Below are positions 33,146-43,160 of a DNA stretch of 64,000 nucleotides, one piece after another (the first letter of the stretch is position 1; the number at the start of each line of letters is the position of its first letter). Below the pieces are notes generated by a model that worked only from the letters and a program-made list of their open reading frames with translations, was not told where the DNA came from and did not search any database. The position numbers and the translations under genes are program-made. The stretch is from Rubrobacter calidifluminis (GTDB lineage Bacteria > Actinomycetota > Rubrobacteria > Rubrobacterales > Rubrobacteraceae), in contig NZ_JAQKGV010000016.1 in NCBI RefSeq assembly GCF_028617075.1, positions 1 through 64,000 on the forward strand. Reading direction: 5' to 3'.

Positions 33146-34818
33146 CGGTCGGCGAAACTGGAGCCCTGCTCTGGATGGCGACCGAGGAGCTGCATCGCCT
33201 TTATGCCGAGCGTGAGCTGTTCCCGGTCCTCACTCCTGTCCACGTCCAGGCCGGTCAACTCCCTTATCCTCTCCAGCCGGTAGCGGACGGTGTGGCGGTG
33301 GGCGAAGATCTCGGATGCTGTCTTCGCCGTTGAGGCGTCGTTCTTGAGGTAGGTGATGAGGGTGTTGACAAGCTCGGTACCGTAGCGCGAATCATAGGCG
33401 ACCACCGGTCCCAGAGTTTCTCTGTAGAAAGACTCTATCTCCTCAGGGTCCTCCTGCAGCACCCGGAAGAGCAGCTTGTACGTACCTGTCCCCTCGAAGG
33501 TCGAGATGGCGGAGGGTCCCTGGATGCGGTGCCCTATCTCGAGTGCGACCTCGGCCTCCGAGTAAGCCTCCGGCAGGTCTTTGGGGTCTTTCGCGTAGCG
33601 CCCGATGCCGACCGAGACCGTGAGGTCCGGCAGGAGCCCCTTGACGTAGCGCTGCACGCGGGTCGCGAGCTCCGGCGCCCGCTCTACCACCTCTTCCCGA
33701 CCTCCTCTGGAATTAGGACCGATCAGGAGTATCACGTTGTCCGAGCGCGGACCGAGGAGGAAGTTGGAGAAGAGTTGCCGGCTCTGCAGGCGCACGGCCT
33801 CTGCAAGCCTCCGTTTTAGCTCCTGGATGGAAGATTCCCCGAGAGCGCGACGCTCGAGGTAGCGGGCGAAGTCGTCGATGTCGAAGATGACGGCTAGCGC
33901 CCCCTCGGAGAGGTCGGCGCCCAGATAGCGGGCCCGCTGGAGGAGGATGTCTACCGAACCGTAGTGCCCGTCGACGAGATCGTCCATGAAATCTCCCCGG
34001 ACCCCGAGCTCGGTCTCTAGCCGTACCCTCTCCTTGCTCAGCTCTCCCTCCAGGACGAGCCGCGTCCAGTAGAGTACGACGACGTCCTCCGGACGCAGGG
34101 GACCCTGCGAGAGGTCGACCCACAGGTAGCCCATGGGCCTGTCCCTGCCTACGGGGAGCCAGTGGAACTCTTCATCTCCCGCCCGCCATCTTTCCACGGG
34201 AACCGAGAGGAAACCGTCTGGCAGGCGGGCGTAGCGGTCCCGGCGCTCGCGGTAGGTCTCCGGTATTCCGGTTCCCCTCGAGGCCCTCAGACCCAGCTTC
34301 TCAATCGAGGTGTACAGACCGGTCTCCTCTCCGCAGATCAGGCGACCAACCGAGTCTTCGACTACGAGATCTCTACCGAGCAGCCCGGAGGCTTTCTCAG
34401 TGAGGCTCCGGACCGAGGAGTCGCCACCGATGTGACCCGCCAGCTCCCTACCCACCCGATGGGAGAGGAGCAGCATATCTTCCGGCCCGGGCAGTATCTC
34501 CTGCAGTCTGCGCAGCGGCACCGAAGGAGGGATGGTGATGAACGCCATGCCGAGTTCGCTCGCGGCAGAGACGTGTTCCTCCGGCGGGGCACCGTCCACG
34601 CGCCAGACCACCGCCGGGCAGCCGGCCTTCCTCAGAGCCGCGAGCGATTCCCTGTCGAGCCCCGCGCGCCAGACGACGGCTACCTCTCCCGGAGAGAGCC
34701 AGCCGTCGGTGCCGTCTTCCAGGGCCACGCCCGCGAGCATCTCGCCCGAGACACCTTCGGCCAGGCATCGGGCCCCGAGTCGCTCCGCCAGTAGCCGCGT
34801 GAACTCGCCGAGATCCAA
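33142..34818 (-). CDS. PucR-family transcriptional regulator
   Basis: A 558-residue protein, TTG 34818 with GGGATAGG upstream. An N-terminal PucR-like sensor region (about 1-250) is followed by a GGDEF-like middle (ARYLGADLSEGALAVIFDID, PDLTVSVGIGRYAKD) and the C-terminal HTH_30 (LITYLKNDASTAKTASEIFA then HRHTVRYRLERIRELTGLD). Such proteins regulate purine or amino-acid catabolism. No target is obvious, since neighbours are an ABC exporter and uvrA. Confidence 0.88.
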   Translation of the reverse strand: MDLGEFTRLLAERLGARCLAEGVSGEMLAGVALEDGTDGWLSPGEVAVVWRAGLDRESLAALRKAGCPAVVWRVDGAPPEEHVSAASELGMAFITIPPSVPLRRLQEILPGPEDMLLLSHRVGRELAGHIGGDSSVRSLTEKASGLLGRDLVVEDSVGRLICGEETGLYTSIEKLGLRASRGTGIPETYRERRDRYARLPDGFLSVPVERWRAGDEEFHWLPVGRDRPMGYLWVDLSQGPLRPEDVVVLYWTRLVLEGELSKERVRLETELGVRGDFMDDLVDGHYGSVDILLQRARYLGADLSEGALAVIFDIDDFARYLERRALGESSIQELKRRLAEAVRLQSRQLFSNFLLGPRSDNVILLIGPNSRGGREEVVERAPELATRVQRYVKGLLPDLTVSVGIGRYAKDPKDLPEAYSEAEVALEIGHRIQGPSAISTFEGTGTYKLLFRVLQEDPEEIESFYRETLGPVVAYDSRYGTELVNTLITYLKNDASTAKTASEIFAHRHTVRYRLERIRELTGLDVDRSEDREQLTLGIKAMQLLGRHPEQGSSFADR

Positions 34819-34974
34819 CGCCTATCCCGCCGCGTTGTGGATGGTCTCCATGACTACGTAAATATATCCGAGATGTGCCGGAAGACTCCATCGCCCGCGG
34901 GATTCTGCCCGGATGCGCGCGTCTTGGTGTGGCGTGCGGGTGCTAAAATCCAGATAAAAGAGATATCAGATACT

Positions 34975-35002
34975 TTGGCCTCCATAAAGGAGGCCGTATA
35001 CT
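34975..35002 (+). promoter_or_regulatory. uvrA promoter containing a hairpin-forming dyad
   Basis: -35 TTGGCC (34975-34980), 16-bp spacer and -10 TATACT (34997-35002). The spacer and part of the -35 form a perfect inverted repeat GGCCTCC-ATAAA-GGAGGCC (34977-34995), positioned like an operator. It does not resemble the actinobacterial LexA box. Confidence 0.65.
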
Positions 35003-35036
35003 TGCCGGGGCTTACCGGAGAGACGAGGAGTCGAAG

Positions 35037-37886
35037 ATAGCGGAGAGCCACATAGTCGTCCGCGGGGCGCGCGAGCACAACCTCAAAGACGTGACGGTCT
35101 CGCTGCCGCGGGACAGGTTCATAGTGATCACCGGACTCTCGGGCAGCGGGAAATCCTCGCTTGCCTTCGACACCATCTACGCCGAGGGGCAACGGCGCTA
35201 CGTCGAGAGCCTCTCCGCCTACGCCCGGCAGTTCCTCGGCCAGATGGACAAACCCGACGTGGACCACATAGACGGGCTCTCTCCGGCCGTCTCCATAGAC
35301 CAGAAGACGACCTCGAACAACCCCCGCTCGACGGTGGCGACGGTCACCGAGATCTACGACTACCTCCGGCTCCTCTACGCGAGAGCCGGGCGGCCGCACT
35401 GCCACGTCTGCGGTTTCCCCGTGGCCCGCTCGACCCCGCAGCAGATGGTCGAGCAGGTCCTGGCCCTCCCGGAGAGGACGCGCTTCATGGTCTTGGCGCC
35501 GGTGGTGCGGGGGCGCAAGGGGGAGTACGGCAGGCTCTTCAGGGAGCTCGCGGAGGACGGATACGCCCGGGTGCGGGTGGACGGCGAGCTCCACGAGCTT
35601 CCGGTCGAGCTGGAGCTGGACAGGAACCGCCGGCACGACATCGAGGTTGTCGTGGACCGGCTGGTGGTGCGCGAGGGGATCGAACGGCGCCTGACCGACT
35701 CGATAGAGACCGCGCTCGGGCTCGCGGATGGGCTGGTGCAGATAGAGACCGTCGAGCGTGACGGTTCGGTGGGGGAGAGGATGCTCTTCTCGGAGAGCTT
35801 CACCTGCACCAACTGCGGGGCTTCGATCGCCGAGATACAGCCGCGCACCTTCTCGTTCAACAGCCCGCACGGGGCCTGCGACCGCTGCGACGGGCTCGGG
35901 AGCCGGCTCGAGATAGACCCGGAACTGGTGGTCCCGAACGAGGACCTGAGCATCGAAGAGGGTGCGATAGCCCCCTGGGCCAACTCCTCGAGCGAGTACT
36001 ACGCGAGCGTCCTCTCCGGCCTCTCCGAGGAATACGGGGTGGATCTCGGAAGGCCCTGGCGCGAGCTGCCCGAGGAGCACAGGAGGCTCGTCCTCTACGG
36101 GACCGGGGACGGGCGCATCCACGTCTCCTACACCAACCGCTACGGCAGAAGACGCCAGTATACGACCCGGTTCGAAGGGGTCATAGGCAACCTGGAGCGC
36201 CGCTACGCGGAGACCGAGTCCGAGTACCGCAGGGAGAGGATAGAGGAGTACATGAGCCACGTCCCCTGCCCGAAGTGCAAGGGGGCGCGCCTCAGGCCCG
36301 AGGCGCTCGCCGTGACCGTCGGGGGCAAGAACATCTACGAGCTGACCCGGATGAGCGTGACCGAGGCGCTCGAATTCCTCGACGGGGTCGAGTTCACCCC
36401 GCGGGAGTGGATGATCGCCGAGCGGGTCGTCAGGGAGATAAAGGAGCGGCTCGGGTTCATGGTCGACGTCGGGCTCGGGTACCTGACGCTCTCCCGCTCG
36501 GCCGGGACGCTCTCGGGTGGTGAGGCGCAGAGGATACGGCTCGCCTCGCAGGTCGGGAGCGGTCTCGTCGGGGTGCTCTACGTGCTCGACGAGCCCTCCA
36601 TCGGGCTGCACCAGCGCGACAACCGCAGGCTGCTCGCCACCCTCGAGCGCCTGCGCGACCTCGGCAACACCCTGATCGTGGTCGAGCACGACGAGGAGAC
36701 CATAAGGACCGCGGACCACATCGTCGACGTCGGGCCTGGGGCCGGGGTGCACGGTGGGGAGATCGTCGCGCAGGGGAAGGTCGAGGACATCGTCGCCGAG
36801 CCGCGTTCGATCACCGGCGACTACCTCGCCGGAAGGCGCCGGATAGAGCCGCCCGGGGAGAGGAGAAAGCCGAAGGGTTACATCACGCTGCTCGGGGCGA
36901 GGGAGTTCAACCTCAAAGGGATAGACGTGGATTTCCCGCTCGGCGTCCTCACGTGCGTGACGGGCGTCTCGGGCTCCGGCAAGAGCACGCTGGTGAACGA
37001 GATCCTCTACAAGACCCTCGCCAACCAGGTCAACCGTGGCAAGCAACGCCCCGGGCGACACGCGGGCCTCGAGGGAGTCGAACACATAGACAAGGTAATA
37101 GACATAGATCAGAGCCCCATCGGCCGCACACCGCGCTCTAACCCCGCGACCTACACCAAGGTCTTCGACCACATCCGACAGCTCTTCGCCGCCACGCCGG
37201 AGGCGAAGATCCGTGGCTACAAGCCCGGGCGGTTCAGCTTCAACGTCAAGGGAGGGCGGTGCGAGGCGTGCCGGGGGGACGGTCAGATCCGCATCGAGAT
37301 GCACTTCCTCCCCGACGTCTACGTCCCGTGCGAGGTGTGCAAGGGCCGCCGCTACAATGCCGAGACCCTGCGCGTCACCTACAAGGGACGCTCCATCGCC
37401 GACGTGCTCGAGATGACCGTGGACGAGGCGTGCGAGTTCTTCGACGCGGTGCCCGCGATCTCGCGCCGGCTGCAGACCCTGCGCGACGTCGGGCTCGGGT
37501 ACATCCGGCTCGGCCAGCCCGCCACCACGCTCTCCGGCGGCGAGGCCCAGCGGGTCAAGCTCGCGAGCGAGCTCGGGAAGAAAGCCACCGGAAGGACACT
37601 TTACATCCTCGACGAGCCGACGACGGGGCTTCACTTCGCCGACGTCGAGCGTCTGCTCGACGTCCTGCACCGGCTCGTGGACGCCGGAAACACCGTCATC
37701 GTCATCGAGCACAACCTCGACGTGATCCGCTGCGCTGACTACCTCATAGACCTCGGTCCCGAGGGCGGCGACGAGGGAGGAGAGGTGGTCGCCGTGGGTA
37801 CCCCCGAGGAGGTGGCCCGCGTGGAGGCCTCGCACACCGGGCGTTTCCTGCGTGAGCTGTTGCCGGACGTCGCGGCGGCCAGCTGA
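35037..37886 (+). CDS. uvrA: excinuclease ABC subunit A, apparent AUA start
   Basis: 949 residues from ATA 35037. Homology to UvrA begins there ([18 protein letters not shown]), GAGGAG lies 6 nt upstream at 35025-35030, and no ATG, GTG or TTG exists in frame between the stop at 34944 and GTG 35091. Starting at 35091 would delete the conserved first 18 residues. Two ABC modules: Walker [10 protein letters not shown] (about 33) and GVSGSGKST (about 642), signatures [14 protein letters not shown] and [14 protein letters not shown]. Zinc sites CTNCGAS/CDRCDG and [16 protein letters not shown]. Damage recognition in nucleotide excision repair. Its own promoter precedes it. Confidence 0.95.
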   Translation: MAESHIVVRGAREHNLKDVTVSLPRDRFIVITGLSGSGKSSLAFDTIYAEGQRRYVESLSAYARQFLGQMDKPDVDHIDGLSPAVSIDQKTTSNNPRSTVATVTEIYDYLRLLYARAGRPHCHVCGFPVARSTPQQMVEQVLALPERTRFMVLAPVVRGRKGEYGRLFRELAEDGYARVRVDGELHELPVELELDRNRRHDIEVVVDRLVVREGIERRLTDSIETALGLADGLVQIETVERDGSVGERMLFSESFTCTNCGASIAEIQPRTFSFNSPHGACDRCDGLGSRLEIDPELVVPNEDLSIEEGAIAPWANSSSEYYASVLSGLSEEYGVDLGRPWRELPEEHRRLVLYGTGDGRIHVSYTNRYGRRRQYTTRFEGVIGNLERRYAETESEYRRERIEEYMSHVPCPKCKGARLRPEALAVTVGGKNIYELTRMSVTEALEFLDGVEFTPREWMIAERVVREIKERLGFMVDVGLGYLTLSRSAGTLSGGEAQRIRLASQVGSGLVGVLYVLDEPSIGLHQRDNRRLLATLERLRDLGNTLIVVEHDEETIRTADHIVDVGPGAGVHGGEIVAQGKVEDIVAEPRSITGDYLAGRRRIEPPGERRKPKGYITLLGAREFNLKGIDVDFPLGVLTCVTGVSGSGKSTLVNEILYKTLANQVNRGKQRPGRHAGLEGVEHIDKVIDIDQSPIGRTPRSNPATYTKVFDHIRQLFAATPEAKIRGYKPGRFSFNVKGGRCEACRGDGQIRIEMHFLPDVYVPCEVCKGRRYNAETLRVTYKGRSIADVLEMTVDEACEFFDAVPAISRRLQTLRDVGLGYIRLGQPATTLSGGEAQRVKLASELGKKATGRTLYILDEPTTGLHFADVERLLDVLHRLVDAGNTVIVIEHNLDVIRCADYLIDLGPEGGDEGGEVVAVGTPEEVARVEASHTGRFLRELLPDVAAAS

Positions 37887-37975
37887 GCTTCGGCACAAGC
37901 TGTTACGAAACCGTTACCGAAAACTGGCTCCCCGGCTTTGAAAGGTCTCCGGGTGGCTGCTATTTTGTAGGTGAG

Positions 37976-38875
37976 ATGAGCGAGAGCAGACGTAACTCAC
38001 AGCTCGTAAGCGGGAGCGCCGTTCTCGCGGGAGGGATAGCCTCGGCAACCGCGGCGGCCATCACCTCGAAGTTCGGGGTGGGAGGAACCATCGGTGGGGC
38101 GGCTATCACCTCCATGATAGTCATCGCCGTCTCTTCGATAGTCAAGGCCCACCTTGAGACCGCGCAATCGAAGGTGCGGCAGCTCGGTAGCGGACTTCAG
38201 ACGCGGAACCTGAAGAAGGGAGGCTTCAATCCACTGCGGAATCTGGCCAGCCTCGGAGAGGCCCTCAGGTGGTTCTCTTTGATGCCCGGCTACCGCAGGA
38301 AGGCGATCCTGGTCCGTGTCCTGCTCGCCGCCGCGCTCACTTTCGTCGTGGGCCTCGCGATCATAACCGCGACCGAAGCTTCGTTCGGTAAGAGCCTCTC
38401 CTGCAAGATCTGGGGCAACTGCCCGGTGGTGACCACGGCGAACGGTGCCACCGAGAAGGCGACGAGCACGGGACTTTCGATCTTCGGCGGCGGCGCGAAG
38501 GCCACGAACAGTGGACCCGTGACGAGCAGCGGAACGAGCAGCGCTCCCGCCGTCCAGCGGAACCCGAGCTCTGCTGCGCCTTCTGGAGGGACACCCTCCA
38601 ACGTGCAGAGTGCCCCGGCCAACGGCTCGCAGAACAACGCCGCGCAGCCCTCAGGGGGCAATCAGCAGTCCGCACCCGCTGGCGGGGTGCAGCAACCCTC
38701 GGGTGGCAACCAGCAGTCCGCCCCTGCTGGTGGAGCGCAGCAACCCTCGGGCGGCAACCAGCAGTCCGCCCCCTCCGGGGGACAGGTTCCCTCCCAGCAG
38801 CAGGCTGCTCCGGGCGGTCAGGGGGCCGTGCAGCGGGCTGTTCCTGCGGGGGCGGTCGCCGGCGGTAACCAGTAG
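37976..38875 (+). CDS. membrane protein with Gln/Ser/Gly-rich repeat tail
   Basis: A 299-residue protein, ATG 37976, not assigned to a family. N-terminal Gly/Ala-rich hydrophobic segments (AVLAGGIASATAAAIT, IGGAAITSMIVIAVSSIV), a basic loop, then a membrane helix (VLLAAALTFVVGLAIITAT). The C-terminal 120 residues are low-complexity with three tandem 16-residue units QQPSGGNQQSAPAGG(V/A), encoded at about 38644-38790. The tail is probably outside the membrane, as a wall-spanning linker. It stands alone between uvrA and a strong terminator. Confidence 0.8.
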   Translation: MSESRRNSQLVSGSAVLAGGIASATAAAITSKFGVGGTIGGAAITSMIVIAVSSIVKAHLETAQSKVRQLGSGLQTRNLKKGGFNPLRNLASLGEALRWFSLMPGYRRKAILVRVLLAAALTFVVGLAIITATEASFGKSLSCKIWGNCPVVTTANGATEKATSTGLSIFGGGAKATNSGPVTSSGTSSAPAVQRNPSSAAPSGGTPSNVQSAPANGSQNNAAQPSGGNQQSAPAGGVQQPSGGNQQSAPAGGAQQPSGGNQQSAPSGGQVPSQQQAAPGGQGAVQRAVPAGAVAGGNQ

Positions 38876-38903
38876 CAGAGCGGGGATAAAGCTCTTTTCT
38901 TAA

Positions 38904-38937
38904 AGAGGCTCCGGAACCAGAAGGTTCCGGAGCCTCT
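38904..38937. terminator. bidirectional rho-independent terminator
   Basis: A perfect 15-bp stem built on GAGGCTCCGGAACC with an AGAA tetraloop. A pyrimidine- and A-rich flank on the left (CTTTTCTTAA) gives a U-rich tail for the minus strand. It separates two convergent genes. Confidence 0.88.
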
Positions 38938-38965
38938 CCGTCTTACGCCGGAGTGCTCAGACGGC

Positions 38966-40813
38966 CTAGCCGAGCCTGCGCTCCATCTCCTCTTCCTCTG
39001 GGGTGACCAGACCGGTTCCGGACTCGGCTATCTCCTTCATCTCCTCCGTCTGATATCCAGCGGCGACGCCCCAGTAGTACGAGATCAGACCGATCACGAC
39101 GGCTATCAGGTTGTCCCACGGGAACGGGACCAGCGGGGTCTTCAGGGGCCCGTATGATCCATAGTAGGAGAGCAGGTAGGTGGCGAACATCATGAACAAC
39201 ACCCACCAGGCCGCGTGTACCTCGCGCTTTTGGTTGGTGAAGCGCCAGACGAGACCGGCGAACGCGAGAACCTCTGCCGCGGTCAGCGCCCAGTAGAGCA
39301 AGAACGGCAGGCTGTTGCTGAAGAGCGGCCCGAAGTACTGGGTCGCCGCGAAGATTATCAGGTACGGTACGCCTATCGCGAGCCCGACGTTGCGGCTAAA
39401 GCGCCCGCGCACGGGTCCCTGGATGAAGGTGTACAGACACAGTCCGACGAGCACGGATGCGATAACACCCCTGAGGTTGTCGAAACCGGCCCAGTAGAAG
39501 ATCATGCTGCCGGCAAGGAAGCCTAGCGGCGAGAGGATTGAGGCTCCCTTGAGATAGAAGGGTCGCTCGAGGTTGGGCGCGGTCCGGCGCATCACCTGCA
39601 GGTGCAGGCTACCCATGACGAACGTCAGCACTGTCGCGTCTGTGATGAACCCGACGAGCAGCGCCCAGCCGGAGTAGGGGATGAGAAAGAAGCAGCCGAC
39701 TATCAGCGAGGCGATGAGGGCGACCCATGGTATCCGGTAGCGCTCGCTCACCCTCGTCAGGCCTCCCGGCAGGTCGCGGTGCATGCCCATCCCGTAGAAC
39801 ACCCGGGTGGAGGCCCCCATGTAGATGAGCCCGGTCCCAGAGGGCGAGATGATCGCGTCGGCCAGAAGCACGTACGCGAAGTACGCCAGGAGCGCTATCC
39901 CGGCGGCGTTCAGGGCGTGGTAGAGCGGGCCGTCGGCCCACTTGCTGGTCGCGAGCCCCGCCCAGTCCCCGGGATGCACCCCGGCAGCGTTCCAGTTCAG
40001 CGCGCCGAGGAAAGCGACCTGCAGGAGGATGTAGATCGCTGCCGCGACCACCACCGAGCCGATGGTGGCCAGCGGGATGTCACGCTGGGGGTTTCTCGCC
40101 TCCCCGCCGAAGTCCAGGCCCTGCCGGAACCCGAAGTACGAGAATACGATGCCCGCCGTGGCGACCGCGTTGAAGACCTCACCCCCGCCAAGTGGGGCGA
40201 AGCCGCCGGCCGAGGAGAAGTTGGAACTTTTGAACGCGAAGAACAGCAGGACGAAGGTGATGACGGGTATGGCAAACTTCCACCACGTCACCCAGCGGTT
40301 GAATTCCCCGAAGAACTTGACCCCGAGGAAGTTGATCAGGAAGAAGACTCCCATCAGCAGGACGGCGAAGAGCAGGCCGAGGCCGGTGAGCACGGTCACA
40401 CCGTTGGAGGTCGTCGTCAGGTTCAGGTTCGTCGCGTAGGAGGCCGCGTACTGTACGGCCGCCTCGGCCTCTACCCCGGTCACCGATACCGTGGCCAGAA
40501 GGAACGCCCAGGCCATGATGAAGCCTAGAAAACCCCCGTGTGACAGGTGCGGGTAGCGCACCACCGCACCACTGCGCGGTAGCATGCACGAGACCTCCGC
40601 GTAGTTGAGCGCAATAAAACAGACCAGTATGCCACCGATGATCCAGGAGATTGTCGCCGCCGGGCCGGCTATCGCCGCCCCGTTCAGGGTAGCGAACAGC
40701 CATCCGCTGCCTATGATGCTGCCGAAAGAGATGAAGAATAGCTGTTGTACTCCCAGTTCTCTCCGGAGTTTCCTGTCTGAGGCCTCCCACTCCCTGCTCT
40801 GCGAGGATGCCAC
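38966..40813 (-). CDS. APC-family amino acid permease
   Basis: 615 residues from GTG 40813 (GAAAGGGG upstream); the frame is open far beyond but only as a shadow of the opposite gene. About twelve membrane helices. The first carries the APC signature FFISFGSIIGSGWLFATLNG, then ISWIIGGILVCFIALNYAEV and the GGEARNPQRDIPLATIG motif. Longer than the common 450-500 residues because of an extended C-terminal part. Probably imports amino acids or amines; substrate unknown. Confidence 0.9.
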   Translation of the reverse strand: MASSQSREWEASDRKLRRELGVQQLFFISFGSIIGSGWLFATLNGAAIAGPAATISWIIGGILVCFIALNYAEVSCMLPRSGAVVRYPHLSHGGFLGFIMAWAFLLATVSVTGVEAEAAVQYAASYATNLNLTTTSNGVTVLTGLGLLFAVLLMGVFFLINFLGVKFFGEFNRWVTWWKFAIPVITFVLLFFAFKSSNFSSAGGFAPLGGGEVFNAVATAGIVFSYFGFRQGLDFGGEARNPQRDIPLATIGSVVVAAAIYILLQVAFLGALNWNAAGVHPGDWAGLATSKWADGPLYHALNAAGIALLAYFAYVLLADAIISPSGTGLIYMGASTRVFYGMGMHRDLPGGLTRVSERYRIPWVALIASLIVGCFFLIPYSGWALLVGFITDATVLTFVMGSLHLQVMRRTAPNLERPFYLKGASILSPLGFLAGSMIFYWAGFDNLRGVIASVLVGLCLYTFIQGPVRGRFSRNVGLAIGVPYLIIFAATQYFGPLFSNSLPFLLYWALTAAEVLAFAGLVWRFTNQKREVHAAWWVLFMMFATYLLSYYGSYGPLKTPLVPFPWDNLIAVVIGLISYYWGVAAGYQTEEMKEIAESGTGLVTPEEEEMERRLG

Positions 40814-40951
40814 CTGTGTATCCCCTTTCTCCCTGCCTGCGCGAATTAAATAATGTATCCATTTTAGGATCCGATATCCGTGTTCGCAACATCCCCTGCG
40901 GGTGGGGCGGGGGCGCCCGCGCTTCTCAGAAGCGGCTAAAATAGATGAGAA

Positions 40952-42439
40952 TTGGGTTATCCGAACGACAGATTCAGGCCCAAGCCCGTGTTGCTGCTGG
41001 TCCTCGATGGTATCCGGCCGGACGTGCTGCGGGATGCCGTCGGGGAGGGGGAGGCTCCCGCCCTCGGTGCGCTCGCGCAGGCCGGGGAGGCCGTCTGGGA
41101 CGGGGTCTCTGTGTTCCCCAGCATCACCCCGGCGGCGACCGCGGCCATAGCGACCGGGTGTCCGCCGGCGCAGAGCGGCATCCTCGGCCACGCCTGGTAC
41201 GACCGTCGTGAGGGGAGGCTCATCGTCTACGGGGCGATGACCGAGACGGTCATCCGCAGCGGCCCGATAAAGGTCTTCCACAACAACGTCTACCGCCTGA
41301 ACCGGGACGATCTGCTCGTGCCGACGATCTTCGAGCGGCTGCACGAGCGCGGTATAGACGGCTCGTGCGTGAACTTCCCGATCCGACGCGGCCCGCACGA
41401 GCACCCGGTGCGCTCGAAGGTCATCGACGGGTACGCGAGCCGGGGTGGGCGTTACCTGGGGCAGGCCGTGCGCGGGCCCAAGGAGTACTACCTCGGCGAT
41501 CTCTTCTACACCCGCCAGACGAAGGCCAACGGCCGCAGGGGGAGCGGCGGCCTCCTGCGCTCGGTCGGGATAAACGACGAGTACGCCTCCGAGGTGGGGG
41601 CGATGCTGATCCGGGAGCGGGCCACGCCTTTCACGCTGCTCTACTTCTTCCGGGGGGACAAGATCGCTCACCACAAGGGGCTCGCCGCGCAGCGACGCTA
41701 CGTCGCGCAGCTCGACGGATACGTCGGGCGCGTCTTCGAGGCCGGGGGCGGGCTGGAGCGGTTGCTCGATGAGTACGCCATCCTCGCCCTCTCCGACCAC
41801 GGACACGACCCCCTCCTGCCCGAGAGCCGCTACGTAGACCTGCGCTGGATACCGGGATACAGGGTCTCGATAGGGACGCGGGCCAGGCTGACGCCTAGAC
41901 GCGATGTAGTCGCGGTGCCGGGAGGGCGCTCGGCGATGCTGTACCTGCGGGAGGGCATCCCGGCGGAGCGGGTTGCCGATGCGCTCATGGGGCGCTGCGG
42001 CGTGGACCTCGCCGCATGGATGGAAGACGGGTGGGTGCGGGTGCGCAAGCCGGGAGGAGACCTGAAGTTCAGGCCCGGCGGGGGCCTGCTCGACCCCTAC
42101 GGAGGCTGCTGGAGGCTGGAGGGGGAGCCCGGCGTGCTCGACATCGAGGCCGGCGAGGTGACGATCTCTTACGGCGACTACCCCGACGCCCTGGAGAGGC
42201 TCTGGGGAGCGCTCCGCTCGCCCCGTTGCGGGGACGTGGTCCTCTCTGCGGCCCCGGGGTACACCTTCGGCGAGGTGGCCCGCAGCTTCCACGACGCGAG
42301 CGATCACGGCTCGCTGCACGCCTCCGATTCGAGCGTCTTCGTGCTGGCGAGCGGGATCTCCGCCCCCCGGCGGATCACCGGGGTCGTCCCGGCGGTGATC
42401 TCGCACTTCGAGGGCCACAGGGAGAGGTATGCCGTCTGA
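40952..42439 (+). CDS. type I phosphodiesterase/nucleotide pyrophosphatase, alkaline phosphatase superfamily
   Basis: A 495-residue protein from TTG 40952. TAAAAT (40937-40942) lies 9 nt before, without a Shine-Dalgarno, so possibly leaderless; GTG 40988 is an alternative. Metal-binding LVLDGIRPDVL, nucleophile region SVFPSITPAATAAIATG and the late ALSDHGHDPLLP and SDHGSLHASD motifs define the superfamily. No signal peptide. It overlaps the next membrane gene by 11 nt. Hydrolyses phosphodiester or pyrophosphate bonds; substrate not predictable. Confidence 0.88.
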   Translation: MGYPNDRFRPKPVLLLVLDGIRPDVLRDAVGEGEAPALGALAQAGEAVWDGVSVFPSITPAATAAIATGCPPAQSGILGHAWYDRREGRLIVYGAMTETVIRSGPIKVFHNNVYRLNRDDLLVPTIFERLHERGIDGSCVNFPIRRGPHEHPVRSKVIDGYASRGGRYLGQAVRGPKEYYLGDLFYTRQTKANGRRGSGGLLRSVGINDEYASEVGAMLIRERATPFTLLYFFRGDKIAHHKGLAAQRRYVAQLDGYVGRVFEAGGGLERLLDEYAILALSDHGHDPLLPESRYVDLRWIPGYRVSIGTRARLTPRRDVVAVPGGRSAMLYLREGIPAERVADALMGRCGVDLAAWMEDGWVRVRKPGGDLKFRPGGGLLDPYGGCWRLEGEPGVLDIEAGEVTISYGDYPDALERLWGALRSPRCGDVVLSAAPGYTFGEVARSFHDASDHGSLHASDSSVFVLASGISAPRRITGVVPAVISHFEGHRERYAV

Positions 42440-43130
42440 GGAGCGGCTGGCCTCCGGAAAACGCGGCGAGGAGGCGGGCCTGCGCTCCCCCCACCGGCGG
42501 GCCTTCGGTTGCGTGAGCTGGTTCTACACCGCCACACTCGTGCTGCTCGCGGCCGCCTTCCTGCTCTCCGTGCCCTTCCGCTACGCCGGTGAGCGGGAGG
42601 TATACCGGGTCGTCCTCTCGATCGTGGACCTCTACGGCTTCGTGCTCATCGTGCCGGGCACCTTCCTGGCCGCGGCGGTGGGCGCGCGCACGCAGAAGAC
42701 CGACGCCCGGGCCGCCGGGAGGGCCGGGGCGGCGGGCGGAGCCGTGCTCGGGTGGGCTTCCTTTCTTCTCATAGCCTGGGTCATGAACGCGATGGGCCTG
42801 CAGGAGCGGCGGGAGCTCTCCTCCAGCGTCGTCTTCGTCGGGTTGCACGCGGGAGCCCTGCTCTACGTTTTTATGGGCCTATCCCTGATCTCCATCGCGC
42901 TGCTCCTCGCCGCCGTTTTTTCCCGCGCCGGGGCCTGTGGGCGTGGCCGGGTGCTCCGGGCCGCGGCTCTCTTGACCGTCCTGCCGGGCCTCGCGAGCCT
43001 CGCCCTCGCCCCTGGGACCCTCGCCGTCGCCGGGCTCGCGGTCTCCACCATCTCCTGCGCCCTGGCCGGGTGGGTGATGGGCTACGGCTACGCCCGGGCC
43101 GGGGGCAGGGAGGCGCCCTCGCCAGGGTGA
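42429..43130 (+). CDS. multi-pass membrane protein, hypothetical
   Basis: A 233-residue protein, ATG 42429, starting within the end of the phosphodiesterase. Six hydrophobic segments (for example YTATLVLLAAAFLLSVPF, GLSLISIALLLAAVFS). No motif recognised. It is co-directional with uvrC 30 nt downstream, but uvrC has its own -10, so the link is probably positional. Confidence 0.75.
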   Translation: MPSEERLASGKRGEEAGLRSPHRRAFGCVSWFYTATLVLLAAAFLLSVPFRYAGEREVYRVVLSIVDLYGFVLIVPGTFLAAAVGARTQKTDARAAGRAGAAGGAVLGWASFLLIAWVMNAMGLQERRELSSSVVFVGLHAGALLYVFMGLSLISIALLLAAVFSRAGACGRGRVLRAAALLTVLPGLASLALAPGTLAVAGLAVSTISCALAGWVMGYGYARAGGREAPSPG

Positions 43131-43160
43131 CGCCCGGCCCGGCGGTATAATCTCTTTCGT

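Noticed and set aside
34975-35002. LexA/SOS box upstream of uvrA
   Set aside because: The palindrome does not contain the GAAC-N4-GTTC core of actinobacterial LexA sites.
38966-42418. Single 1150-codon minus-strand frame
   Set aside because: Only 38966-40813 is a real permease with its own start and ribosome site. The rest is the antisense shadow of the phosphodiesterase gene.
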